From contig JAVJST010000005.1 in assembly GCA_040219295.1 (NCBI GenBank), positions 496,001-560,000 on the forward strand: a DNA stretch of 64,000 nucleotides, read 5' to 3'. Each line of letters starts with the position of its first letter. Within the stretch, counting starts at the first letter, position 1. Source of the stretch: JAVJST01 sp040219295. GTDB lineage: Bacteria > Pseudomonadota > Alphaproteobacteria > Rhodospirillales > Casp-alpha2. Of this stretch, positions 26,326 through 34,344 are shown in pieces. The position numbers and the translations under genes were made by a program. The notes under the pieces are model-generated. The model had not been told where the DNA came from. It saw only the letters and a program-made list of their open reading frames with translations, and did no database searches.

Positions 26326-27627
26326 TTGGACGTTTTTGGCAAAACACCCAAGTTCGAACCCTGGTGGTGGGAGGCGGTGCCGCGTCGATGGCGGGCCGAG
26401 CCGCCGGCGTTACCGAGTCGCGCCGACGCGATCGTCGTCGGAGGCGGTTACACGGGTTTGTCGGCGGCGCTTGCGCTGGCCCGTGCCGGTCGGGATGTTG
26501 TCGTTATCGAGGCGGAGACGCCCGGCTTCGGCGGCAGCGCACGGAACGCCGGCATGATCGGCAGCGGTCACCGCGTTTCGTTCGGCAACCTCGAGAAGCG
26601 CTACGGCGCGGGAATCGCCGAGGAACTGATGCGCGAAGGCGTGCGGGCGCTCTCATTCTCCAGCGGATTGATCGAACAGGAAGGCATCGACTGCGATTTC
26701 AGACGTGTCGGACGGCTGCGGTGCGCCTGGCGTCCCCAGGATTACGAGACATTGGCGCGCGATGCCGAGATCCTTCGGAACAAGGTCGGCATCGAGGCCG
26801 AGATGGTGCCGCGGGCTGAACAACACCGCGAGATCGCGTCGGATCGGTATCACGGCGGTTGCCTTTTCCCGACGCACGGGGGGTTGCATCCGGCCAAGTT
26901 CCATCAGGGACTGTGGGCGCTGACCGAGACCGCCGGCGCCCGCGTCGTGGCACCGGTTCGTGTTTCGGCGATTGAAGGCGATAGCGGCGAGTATACCGTT
27001 ACGACGGCACATGGCGCCGTCCGCGCACGTGACGTAGTGGTTGCGACAAACGCCTACACGGGCCCGGAGTCGCCGGGGCTTCGCCGCTCGCTGATGCCGA
27101 TCGCGAGTTACATGTTCGCGACCGAGCCGCTGGGTGCGAACAGGTTACGCGATCTGATTCCGAACGACCGCATGATCGTCGAGACGCGCTCGCGGACGTG
27201 TTACTACAGGCCGCTCCCTGACGATGACCGACTGCTGTTCGGCGGTCGTGCGGCGCTTCGGCATGTCGATCCGAGGAAGAGCGGACCTATCCTGCACCAA
27301 CTGATGCTGAGTGTTCTTCCCCAACTCGGTGACGTGAAGATCACCCATTCATGGTTCGGGACGCTGGGGTTCACGATGGATCATCTGCCCAGGGTCGGCC
27401 GTGACCGAAACGGAGTTCATTATGCCGTTGGATACTCTGGATCGGGGGTCGCCATGGCCCCATATCTGGGCTGGCGGGCAGCGCAGAAGATTCTCGGGAC
27501 GTCTGAGGCGTCCTGCGCTTTCGACAAGCTCTCGGTCGATCCCGTACCGTTCCGAATGGGCTTGCCCATTGCGCTGCCATTCGTTGAGATGTGGTATCGA
27601 TTGAAGGACTGGAAGGAAGGAACCTGA
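26326..27627 (+). CDS. FAD-dependent amine oxidoreductase, PuuB-like
   Basis: DAO-family flavoprotein, 433 aa, start TTG at 26326. The N-terminal Trp-rich stretch PWWWEAVPRRW precedes the FAD loop IVVGGGYTGLSAALALARAG (about 34-53), and GFGGSARNAGMIG is the second flavin contact typical of gamma-glutamylputrescine oxidoreductase and related secondary-amine oxidases. Late motifs are YYRPLPDDDRLLFGGR and HYAVGYSGSGVAMAPYLG. It probably oxidises a secondary amine or gamma-glutamyl amine. The exact substrate is unknown. It is co-transcribed with the preceding amidotransferase and the following nitrilase. Confidence 0.88.
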   Translation: MDVFGKTPKFEPWWWEAVPRRWRAEPPALPSRADAIVVGGGYTGLSAALALARAGRDVVVIEAETPGFGGSARNAGMIGSGHRVSFGNLEKRYGAGIAEELMREGVRALSFSSGLIEQEGIDCDFRRVGRLRCAWRPQDYETLARDAEILRNKVGIEAEMVPRAEQHREIASDRYHGGCLFPTHGGLHPAKFHQGLWALTETAGARVVAPVRVSAIEGDSGEYTVTTAHGAVRARDVVVATNAYTGPESPGLRRSLMPIASYMFATEPLGANRLRDLIPNDRMIVETRSRTCYYRPLPDDDRLLFGGRAALRHVDPRKSGPILHQLMLSVLPQLGDVKITHSWFGTLGFTMDHLPRVGRDRNGVHYAVGYSGSGVAMAPYLGWRAAQKILGTSEASCAFDKLSVDPVPFRMGLPIALPFVEMWYRLKDWKEGT

Positions 27628-27628
27628 C

Positions 27629-28483
27629 ATGGCCGACACCTTCAAGGCAGCCTGTGTACAGAACTGCGCCAGCGACGATATGGACGCGACTCTCAAGCGC
27701 GCCCGGGAACTGGTGATTCGGGCACGCGGAGAAGGGGCCGACCTGATTGCGGTACCGGAATTCTTCGCTTGTCTCGACGTTGGGGTCGACGGTCTTGAAA
27801 CTGGCGCGCAGCCCGAGGACGGGCATCCGGCGGTCGGATGCTTCTCGGATCTCGCCCGCGAGACCGGGGCCTGGATATTGGTTGGGTCTATCGCGGTGAA
27901 CGAGGGGCGCGAGCGTTCGCGGAACCGGTCGCTGATGCTCGACCCGCACGGCAAGATCCAGGCCCGCTACGACAAGATCCACATGTTTGATGTCGATTTG
28001 GGCAAGGGCGAGTCGTATCGCGAGTCCGACCGTTTCGAGCCGGGCACCCACGCTGTTCTCAGCCCGACGCCGTGGGGTCCGCTCGGCATGTCGGTCTGCT
28101 ATGACCTGCGGTTCGCGTATCTCTACCGGGCTCTGGCAAAGGCTGGCGCGCTTTTCTTGAGCTGCCCCGCCGCGTTCATGAAGACCACCGGGGAAGCGCA
28201 CTGGCATACGCTGCTTCGGGCCCGCGCGATCGAGACGGGATGTTACATGATTGCGCCATGCCAGAACGGCAAGCACGGCCGCGCGAACACCTACGGGCAC
28301 TCGTTGATCGTCGATCCGTGGGGTGCTGTGATCGCCGAGGGCGACGGCGACAATGAGGACGTCATCATCGCAGAGATCGACCCCGCAAAGGTCCACGAGG
28401 CGCGAAGCAAGGTTCCGGCGCTGCAACACGACCGGTTGTTCGACATGCCGGATGCCTCGACCCTGAAGCTGGCAGGCGAGTGA
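27629..28483 (+). CDS. Carbon-nitrogen hydrolase (nitrilase superfamily, NIT/omega-amidase type)
   Basis: Cytoplasmic amidase of 284 aa. The Glu-Lys-Cys triad is complete: Glu44 in AVPEFFA, Lys116 in RYDKIHMFDVD and Cys157 in MSVCYDLRF. KIHMFDVD and CYDLRFAYLYR match the NIT1/NIT2 branch (deaminated glutathione amidase, omega-amidase), suggesting hydrolysis of a side-chain amide such as an alpha-ketoglutaramate-like or gamma-glutamyl-derived amide. It starts 1 bp after the oxidase stop. Its own stop overlaps the next gene as GTGA. Confidence 0.9.
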   Translation: MADTFKAACVQNCASDDMDATLKRARELVIRARGEGADLIAVPEFFACLDVGVDGLETGAQPEDGHPAVGCFSDLARETGAWILVGSIAVNEGRERSRNRSLMLDPHGKIQARYDKIHMFDVDLGKGESYRESDRFEPGTHAVLSPTPWGPLGMSVCYDLRFAYLYRALAKAGALFLSCPAAFMKTTGEAHWHTLLRARAIETGCYMIAPCQNGKHGRANTYGHSLIVDPWGAVIAEGDGDNEDVIIAEIDPAKVHEARSKVPALQHDRLFDMPDASTLKLAGE

Positions 28484-29073
28484 TCGTGACAGCGGGCGAA
28501 ACCCTGGTGAACCTGGAAGGGGCGCAGACCGTCATCCGCGACCACTTCCTGGGCTGGCAGTGCCGGCTTCGGCAGTTCTCCGTTCGGGAACTAGAGGGGC
28601 GCCCGTCACGCGGCATGCAACCCGACATCGCGCTTCCCGGCGGCACCGGATTCGAGGCGGTGACGCTGCTGGTCGTGCGTGACGACCCGACCATCTTCAC
28701 GCAGGAGTTCCGCCACATGGTCCGACGGACCCGCGATCCGAAACAGCGCTATGAGTCCGCCATCAAGTATCTGTCATCCACCTACTATCAGCATCCCAGG
28801 GAGTTCTCCGACCGGATGACCGCCCTGTTCGCAGAGGATTCCCGAGCCGCTGCGTCGCTTCGTGAGGCGCATCAGGCCACACTGTTGTTTTCAGAGAAGA
28901 ACCAGTCCTACCGGATTCCGGCGGAAGTACGGCACCTGGTCGAGTCCGACCCGGCTTTCCAGGCAACCTACTGGCACAATCACCTGTTCAATCCGAATAT
29001 GCCCGGTGACGTCGCGGTTCTGCAGTTCGTGCCCGATTGGGCGCATGCCACGGCGGATCCACCGGTTTACTGA
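28480..29073 (+). CDS. Conserved-looking protein of unknown function
   Basis: A 197-aa cytoplasmic protein beginning at GTG 28480, overlapping the nitrilase stop as GTGA (a second GTG two codons later is also possible). No signal, membrane segment or family motif is recognised. The N-terminal half has alternating beta-like stretches (FLGWQCRLRQFSVRELEGRPS, GFEAVTLLVVRDDP). The C-terminal half is helical and ends in QATYWHNHLFNPNMPGDVAVLQFVPDW, rich in His, Asn and Trp. Coupling to the nitrilase suggests a shared pathway. Confidence 0.78.
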   Translation: MIVTAGETLVNLEGAQTVIRDHFLGWQCRLRQFSVRELEGRPSRGMQPDIALPGGTGFEAVTLLVVRDDPTIFTQEFRHMVRRTRDPKQRYESAIKYLSSTYYQHPREFSDRMTALFAEDSRAAASLREAHQATLLFSEKNQSYRIPAEVRHLVESDPAFQATYWHNHLFNPNMPGDVAVLQFVPDWAHATADPPVY

Positions 29074-29123
29074 ACACGCGACCTTCTCGGGGGGCGCGGC
29101 AAGCAACACCCCACAGGTGCGGA

Positions 29124-29630
29124 ATGACGGTTTGGAAGACGGATAGAACGTGGACCTACGAGCATTTTCCGCCAAGCGAAGCCGCGGAGAACTTCCCCGG
29201 TGTCGAGAGGCTCGTCAAGTTGTGGCAATCGAAAAGGACAGTCGGCAATCCCGCTTGGTCGGACTTCAGTCTCATGGATTTTGACGGGTTTTGGGGATGG
29301 CTGGTCGTTCACGACAGTGTCCCCGGCTCGCCTTTGTGCTTCGATGTCCGCCTGTTCGGTACCAGGATCGCCGAGATATGCAACTACGATCTGAGCGGTC
29401 AGAGAATTTGCGCCGACGACCGGCCCACGAGTCCCGATTATGTCACCATCACGGCGACCGACCTGGAGTACTACCGCTTCCTTCTTGACGAGGACCGGAT
29501 CGGCTGTGGCTTCGGGCCGTTCAAGCGGGAACTCGGGGATTTGCACACGTACTCGGCCATCCAGCTTCCGTTGTCGCGCTCGGGCCTGATAAACGATCAG
29601 ATTCTCGTAATCGCGCAAATCGTCGACTGA
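29124..29630 (+). CDS. PAS_5-like single-domain protein
   Basis: A 168-aa soluble protein. From the ATG at 29124 the sequence reads through a PAS-like fold of the PAS_5 group common in alphaproteobacteria: VERLVKLWQSKRTVGNPAWSDFSLMDF, then a beta segment SPLCFDVRLFGTRIAEICNYDLSGQRI and the late YSAIQLPLSRSGLINDQILVIAQIV. There is no output domain. Such proteins have no established function. The upstream in-frame start at 29037 would overlap the previous gene. Confidence 0.78.
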   Translation: MTVWKTDRTWTYEHFPPSEAAENFPGVERLVKLWQSKRTVGNPAWSDFSLMDFDGFWGWLVVHDSVPGSPLCFDVRLFGTRIAEICNYDLSGQRICADDRPTSPDYVTITATDLEYYRFLLDEDRIGCGFGPFKRELGDLHTYSAIQLPLSRSGLINDQILVIAQIVD

Positions 29631-29679
29631 CCCTCGAGCACCTCGACCAGCCATTGGCCGAGCAGAAACCGTTACCTAT

Positions 29680-30558
29680 ATGGCGTTGATGACTGTCAGT
29701 TTCATACCCTCCCGAGTCGCGCTTCTCGTCGGCGTATTGACCGTGTCCGCCTGTACGCAGGTCGATCTGATTTATTCCTTCGCCGATGATGTTCTCGCGA
29801 GCCGAGCCAAATCGTTCCTCGACATGTCGGATGACAGGGACGAGTCGCATCTGAGAGCGACCATCGACGACTTGTTCTCTGCCGAGACGTCAACCCTCGC
29901 ACCCGCCTACAGTTCGTTTCTCCGGGGACAGGCGGGACTTCTCGAACGATCCGCTGGCGGACCGACGCGTGACGAAGCCGACGCTTTGGTCGCCGAGTTT
30001 CGGGATCTGCTGGTCGCCTCGTCCGAAACGGCAGCGCCGTACTTCGCGCGTGTTCTCGTCCGACACACGACACCGGGTCGTCTCGACCACTTCGAAGCCG
30101 CGCTGGCCGAGTGGCGCGAGGAGCGACGTGAAGAAGACGAGGACATGACCCCGGCGGAGGCGTTGGCTGAGCGTATCGAGCGAACCACGGAGCAGGTCGA
30201 ACGCTTCGTTCCCGACCTTACAGATACCCAGCTGGAAACGATCGCCGCGTTCGTCGAACGCGATATGGCGCGTCGCGAACCGGGGCGCTGGCTCCTCTAT
30301 ACCGAGCGGCGCCATGCCGCCCTGATTGCCTTCCTTCGCACCCGACCCGACGAGGCAGCGATTGCGGCATACATGGTGCCGTGGTTGTCCCGGCCTTACG
30401 AGCTCGTTGACCCGGCGTTCGAAGCGCATGCCGAAGCGTGGTGGGCTGGCAAGGCGGAACTCGTCTGGCTCGTCGCCCGGGACCTGAGCGCGGAACAGAG
30501 GATTGCACTGATCGAGAAGCTGCGGGGCTATGCGACGGATATTGCGGCGCTGATATGA
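29680..30558 (+). CDS. DUF6279-like lipoprotein
   Basis: Predicted outer-membrane or periplasmic lipoprotein of 292 aa. The N-terminus has a hydrophobic core ending in the lipobox VSAC (Cys25), followed by TQVDLIYSFADDVLASRAKSFLDMSDDRDE. The Y-x-x-x-D-x-x-L arrangement after the lipidated Cys and the long all-helical remainder match the DUF6279 type. It is acidic, with repeated charged helices (EWREERREEDEDMTPAEALAERIER). The function is unknown. The stop is 10 bp from a terminator that serves the opposite strand. Confidence 0.78.
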   Translation: MALMTVSFIPSRVALLVGVLTVSACTQVDLIYSFADDVLASRAKSFLDMSDDRDESHLRATIDDLFSAETSTLAPAYSSFLRGQAGLLERSAGGPTRDEADALVAEFRDLLVASSETAAPYFARVLVRHTTPGRLDHFEAALAEWREERREEDEDMTPAEALAERIERTTEQVERFVPDLTDTQLETIAAFVERDMARREPGRWLLYTERRHAALIAFLRTRPDEAAIAAYMVPWLSRPYELVDPAFEAHAEAWWAGKAELVWLVARDLSAEQRIALIEKLRGYATDIAALI

Positions 30559-30568
30559 AACGCCGTTG

Positions 30569-30597
30569 AAAAAAAGCCCCGGTCCGAAGACCGGGGC
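30569..30597 (-). terminator. Rho-independent terminator of the glnT-glxBCD-type operon
   Basis: On the minus strand a perfect 9-bp stem (GCCCCGGTC/GACCGGGGC) with a four-base TTCG-type loop is followed by seven T residues, about 41 bp after the stop of the 136 aa gene. It lies just past the convergent lipoprotein gene and may work weakly in both directions, but the T-run is on the minus strand. Confidence 0.9.
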
Positions 30598-30637
30598 AGA
30601 TACCAGGCTTGGTTGTTTGTCAGAGAGCCTGTGTTAA

Positions 30638-31048
30638 TCAGAACTTGCAGTATGCCTTGCGCAGTTCGACCAGCGGATGGCGCGGCGACATCTGGAACTT
30701 GAGCAGCATCTCGCGCGCGATCATATCGCGGTCCTGCTGGTTGTCCGGCAGTTCGACTGATTCCGGAATCTGCACCCAGCCGTTGATGTTGCGGTCGAAC
30801 ACGGCGGGCTTGCCTTCCTCGTAACCCATGTGCACGTCCTCGAGCCAGTTCAGGTCGTCCCATCCCATGATCTCCATGTACTTGGAGAGAAACGGGGTGA
30901 TCCGATTGTAGTCGGGAACCAGGTTCACATCGTACCGATAGCCGATGTGCTGTCCGATTTCCTTCTCGCGCGAGGAGTCAAGACCGTCGCCCTTGATAAA
31001 CTGATCGACGTCCTTGATGTCCGAACCCTTGTAGGATGTTCCAGCCAT
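30638..31048 (-). CDS. 136 aa protein of unknown function ending the glnT-glxBCD-type operon
   Basis: Soluble, acidic-aromatic protein with no signal peptide. It begins MAGTSYKGSDIKDVDQFIKG and includes HIGYRYDVNLVPDYNRITPFLSKYMEIMGWDDLNWLEDVHMGYEEGK. No family is recognised. It lies 13 bp downstream of the FMN subunit gene, on the same strand and before a strong terminator, so it is the fifth gene of the operon. Its position suggests an accessory or regulatory subunit of the glutamate synthase-like complex. One Cys lies near the C-terminus (AYCKF). Confidence 0.8.
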   Translation of the reverse strand: MAGTSYKGSDIKDVDQFIKGDGLDSSREKEIGQHIGYRYDVNLVPDYNRITPFLSKYMEIMGWDDLNWLEDVHMGYEEGKPAVFDRNINGWVQIPESVELPDNQQDRDMIAREMLLKFQMSPRHPLVELRKAYCKF

Positions 31049-31061
31049 ACTCGAATCCTCC

Positions 31062-32441
31062 TCAGAGATGGTGATAGTCGGCGACGCCGACCGTGTGTTC
31101 GGTTCCCGCGAGTGGAACGCCAGCCATGGCCGACGCCTCCATGGTCAGTGCCGCGAGATCCTCCGGCTCGAGGCTGTGGACATTGGTCTTGCCACAGGCC
31201 CGCGCCATCATTTGAGCTTCCATGGTCAGGCAATGCAGGAAGTTGTAGACCCGCTCCGCCGCGGCGTCGGGATCGAGGCGCTTGCGAAGCACCGGGTCCT
31301 GCGTTGCCACGCCGACCGGGCAGCGACCCGTATGGCAGTGGTAGCAGTAACCGGGTTCGACGCCCATTTCCTTCTCGTAGTCAGCCTCCGGGATGTCCTT
31401 GTTGCAATTGAGCGCCATCATGACGGAATGGCCGATAGCGATCGCGTCCGCACCGAGCGCAAGCGCCTTCGCCACGTCACCGCCGTTGCGGATGCCGCCG
31501 GCGTAGACTAGGCTGATCTCGCCCCGCTTGCCGAGATCGTCGATCGCCCGGCGGGCCTGGCGGATAGCCGCCATGCCCGGAACGCCGGTTTCCTCGGTTG
31601 CGACGTGCGGACCGGCACCGGTTCCACCTTCCATGCCATCGATGTAGATCGAGTCCGGATCGCACTTCACTGCCATGCGGACGTCGTCGTAGACGCGTGC
31701 GGCGCCGAGCTTGAGCTGGATCGGAATCTGCCAGTCAGTGGCTTCGCGGATCTCATTGATCTTGAGCGCGAGGTCATCGGGTCCCAGCCAGTCGGGATGA
31801 CGCGCCGGCGAGCGCTGGTCGATACCGGCCGGCAGAGAGCGCATCTCGGCGACCTGGTCGGTGACTTTCTGACCCATCAAGTGTCCGCCGAGGCCCACTT
31901 TACAGCCCTGGCCGATGAAGAACTCACAGGCGTCGGCGAGACGCAGGTGGTTCGGGTTGAAGCCGTATCGCGACTGGATGCACTGGTAGAACCACTTCGA
32001 AGAATAACGGCGTTCGTCGGGAATCATGCCGCCCTCGCCGGAGCACGTCGCCGTTCCGGCCATGGTCGCACCCCGCGCCAGCGCGGTCTTCGCCTCGAAG
32101 GACAGTGCGCCGAAGCTCATGCCCGTGACATAAACAGGGATATCGAGCTCCAGCGGGCGCTTGGCACGCGGGCCGATGACGGTCTTTGTCAGGCATTTTT
32201 CCCGGTAACCCTCGATGACGAAGCGGGTCAGGGTGCCCGGCAGAAACGTCAGGTCGTCCCAGTGCGGGATCTTCTTGAACAACGAAAATCCGCGCATGCG
32301 ATAGCGTCCGAGTTCCGCCTTGACGTGGATATCGTCGATCACGTGCGGTGGGAAGACGAAGCTGTCACCGAGCCGGCTTGTGTCACGCTGCAGCGGTTTC
32401 TTGCCCGGCTGCACCTTCGGTGCTGTTTCTCCATTGGACAT
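31062..32441 (-). CDS. glxD: Glutamate synthase-like FMN subunit (GlxD-type), module 1
   Basis: Free-standing version of the FMN-binding synthase domain of GltB, 459 aa. AGGAGG lies 8 nt before the ATG at 32441 but only 2 nt before the one at 32447, so 32441 is preferred. Visible parts are WDDLTFLPGTLTRFVIEGYRE, TCSGEGGMIPDER, DQRSPARHPDWLGPDDL, the FMN phosphate stretch YIDGMEGGTGAGP and YAGGIRNGGDVAKALALGADA. CYHCHTGRCPVGVATQ keeps cysteines for a GltB-type 3Fe-4S cluster, implying real electron transfer. It works with the GXGXG and amidotransferase subunits encoded upstream and needs an electron donor not encoded in this operon. Confidence 0.9.
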   Translation of the reverse strand: MSNGETAPKVQPGKKPLQRDTSRLGDSFVFPPHVIDDIHVKAELGRYRMRGFSLFKKIPHWDDLTFLPGTLTRFVIEGYREKCLTKTVIGPRAKRPLELDIPVYVTGMSFGALSFEAKTALARGATMAGTATCSGEGGMIPDERRYSSKWFYQCIQSRYGFNPNHLRLADACEFFIGQGCKVGLGGHLMGQKVTDQVAEMRSLPAGIDQRSPARHPDWLGPDDLALKINEIREATDWQIPIQLKLGAARVYDDVRMAVKCDPDSIYIDGMEGGTGAGPHVATEETGVPGMAAIRQARRAIDDLGKRGEISLVYAGGIRNGGDVAKALALGADAIAIGHSVMMALNCNKDIPEADYEKEMGVEPGYCYHCHTGRCPVGVATQDPVLRKRLDPDAAAERVYNFLHCLTMEAQMMARACGKTNVHSLEPEDLAALTMEASAMAGVPLAGTEHTVGVADYHHL

Positions 32442-32465
32442 GGTCATTACCTCCTGGTCACCGGC

Positions 32466-33317
32466 CTAAAGAACGAGCTTCTTCTCGGTCGGCTCGAGAT
32501 TGTCGTAGTTCCAGAGCTGCTTGCCGGCGACGATCTTCTTGAAGTGATCAACACCTTTCTCCGGCATCAGTTCGTACTGGCTCAGCTTTCGCGTCAGCCA
32601 TGCTTTGTCGAGCTCGGTCAGTTCGCCCGGCACCGCGTCGACGCCGAGTTCCTTGATTTCGCCGCCGACGTAGATCGTTCCGTCGTACATCGAGTCGCCA
32701 AGGTTCTTGCCGGCGTTGCCGCATACGACCATGCGGCCGCGCTGCATCATGAAGCCGGAGAATGCTCCGGTGTCGCCGCCGACGATGATCGTGCCGCCCT
32801 TCATGTCGATGCCGGTACGCGATCCCACGCTGCCCTTGCAGACCAGATCGCCGCCGCGTATCGCCGCCCCGAAAGTCGACCCGGCGTTCTTCTCGATGAC
32901 GACCGTACCGGCCATCATGTTTTCCGCACACGACCAGCCGACGCGGCCCTGGATACGGACGTTGGGTCCATCGATCAGGCCGACGCCGAAGTAACCCAGG
33001 CTGCCCTCAAAGATGAGGTTCAGCTTGTTCAGGATGCCGACGCCGAGGGAGTGCTTGGCACCCGGGTTCTTGATCACGATGGTGCCGTGCCCCTCGCTCA
33101 TCAGTTCGCGGATGCGAATGTTGAGTTCGGTCGTGTCCAGGTTCTGGGCATCGACCTCACCGCGCTTGTTGAAGTCGACGTCGAATGCCCACGGATAGGT
33201 GTAGTTCTCGTCCTCTTCGGGACGAAAGAACACCTGCTGAGTACGGCCTGCAAGCTGCTCGGTGTGCAGGCCCATGTCATGCGAGCGTTCGCTCGTGTTG
33301 CCGCTTACGCTTGCCAT
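32466..33317 (-). CDS. glxC: Glutamate synthase-like GXGXG subunit (GlxC-type), module 1
   Basis: Right-handed beta-helix domain matching the C-terminal domain of GltB, 283 aa. Repeating glycine turns are seen at residues 90-215 (GYFGVGLIDGPNVRIQGRVGWSCAENMMAGTVVIEKNAG, then AAIRGGDLVCKGSVGSRTGIDMKGGTIIVGGDTG). About 70 N-terminal residues (RTQQVFFRPEEDENYTYPWAFDVDFNKRGEVD) precede the helix and are absent from the module 2 and 3 counterparts. It overlaps the upstream amidotransferase gene by 13 bp. The domain is structural, linking amidotransferase and synthase sites. Confidence 0.9.
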   Translation of the reverse strand: MASVSGNTSERSHDMGLHTEQLAGRTQQVFFRPEEDENYTYPWAFDVDFNKRGEVDAQNLDTTELNIRIRELMSEGHGTIVIKNPGAKHSLGVGILNKLNLIFEGSLGYFGVGLIDGPNVRIQGRVGWSCAENMMAGTVVIEKNAGSTFGAAIRGGDLVCKGSVGSRTGIDMKGGTIIVGGDTGAFSGFMMQRGRMVVCGNAGKNLGDSMYDGTIYVGGEIKELGVDAVPGELTELDKAWLTRKLSQYELMPEKGVDHFKKIVAGKQLWNYDNLEPTEKKLVL

Positions 33318-34252
33318 ACCCGGACCTCCTCATCGTATGGATCGTAGGTGTCGATTTCTTGTGGGATCATCGCCCGTATGGCGACTTCCTCGGATGCCAG
33401 CGCAACCACGTCGTCGCTTTCGAACAGCACCAGCGGCTTCGCAGCCATGGTGTCCTTCGCCATGCCGAGGCAATCCTTGGTCGCGACCACGTAGGTGAAC
33501 ACGCCGTCGATCTCCTCGATCGACTGACGCAGCGAGTCCTCCAGGCTGTAGCCGTTGGTGAGCTTGTCGGCGGTATAGACCGCGAGGAGCTCGGAGTCGC
33601 AATGAGACATAAAGCGGTGGCCCTTGCGTTCCATCTGCCGGCGCATGATCCAGTAGTTGGTGATCTGGCCATTATGGACGACCGAAATGTCGTTGTACGG
33701 GAACGCCCAGTAAGGGTGTGCCGAGCGGATGTCGACGTCCGACTCCGTCGCCATGCGGGTGTGACCAATGGCATGGGTGCCCTTGAAGCCCTTGAGGCCG
33801 TATTGGTCGGACACCACGGTCGCGTCGCCGAGATCCTTGATCAGCTCGAGGCCGTGGCCGAGAGAGAGAATCTCGGTGCCCTTGCTCTCCTCGATGTAGC
33901 TGACCAGTTCGCGAAGTTTTTCGGGCGTGCCGTCATACTTGAACCGGTAACGCCAGGCGTACTCCGTCGCCTCGTGCTCGTCCGTGACGTCAACGCCGTA
34001 CTCGGCGAGACGGTCGTCGACACCTTTCTTGCGGTCGCGGATCAGCTGGTGCACGCCGTGCCCCGTCTGGAAGTCTTCCTTTTCTGCGACCTTGAATCGC
34101 ATCACGAATTCGTTGTCGGCGCCGGGCTCGCCGTAGATGGCGAAGCCGGTCGAATCCGGTCCCCGGTGCTTCAGCGATTGAAGCATCGAGGTCATTTCAG
34201 AACCGATGTCCGAGGATTTCCCCCGGTGGATCAGTCCGGCAATACCGCACAT
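33305..34252 (-). CDS. glxB: Class II glutamine amidotransferase (GlxB-type), module 1
   Basis: Ntn-hydrolase of the GATase II family, 315 aa, matching the N-terminal domain of GltB. The start is fixed by Cys2 (MCGIAGLIHRG), the nucleophile after Met removal. RGPDSTGFAIY, GHTRMATESDVD, VVHNGQITNYW and HCDSELLAVY complete the glutamine site. It would release ammonia from glutamine for the FMN subunit. It is separated from the upstream glutamine synthetase gene by 92 bp that hold a strong hairpin. Confidence 0.92.
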   Translation of the reverse strand: MCGIAGLIHRGKSSDIGSEMTSMLQSLKHRGPDSTGFAIYGEPGADNEFVMRFKVAEKEDFQTGHGVHQLIRDRKKGVDDRLAEYGVDVTDEHEATEYAWRYRFKYDGTPEKLRELVSYIEESKGTEILSLGHGLELIKDLGDATVVSDQYGLKGFKGTHAIGHTRMATESDVDIRSAHPYWAFPYNDISVVHNGQITNYWIMRRQMERKGHRFMSHCDSELLAVYTADKLTNGYSLEDSLRQSIEEIDGVFTYVVATKDCLGMAKDTMAAKPLVLFESDDVVALASEEVAIRAMIPQEIDTYDPYDEEVRVWQA

Positions 34253-34285
34253 GGCATTACTCCGTTAACGACAGGTTGTTTGGTA

Positions 34286-34324
34286 CCCGGGACCGGCTTC
34301 CCTTTGCAGAGCTCCGGTCCCGGG
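34286..34324 (-). promoter_or_regulatory. Intercistronic 11-bp hairpin between glnT-like and glxB-like genes
   Basis: CCCGGGACCGG (34286-34296) and CCGGTCCCGGG (34314-34324) form a perfect 11-bp stem with a 17-nt loop, 20 bp after the glutamine synthetase stop. No T-run follows on the minus strand. It is likely an mRNA stabiliser, processing site or partial attenuator that sets more ligase than synthase subunits. Confidence 0.6.
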
Positions 34325-34344
34325 CGGTTCAGCGGCAGGATGCC

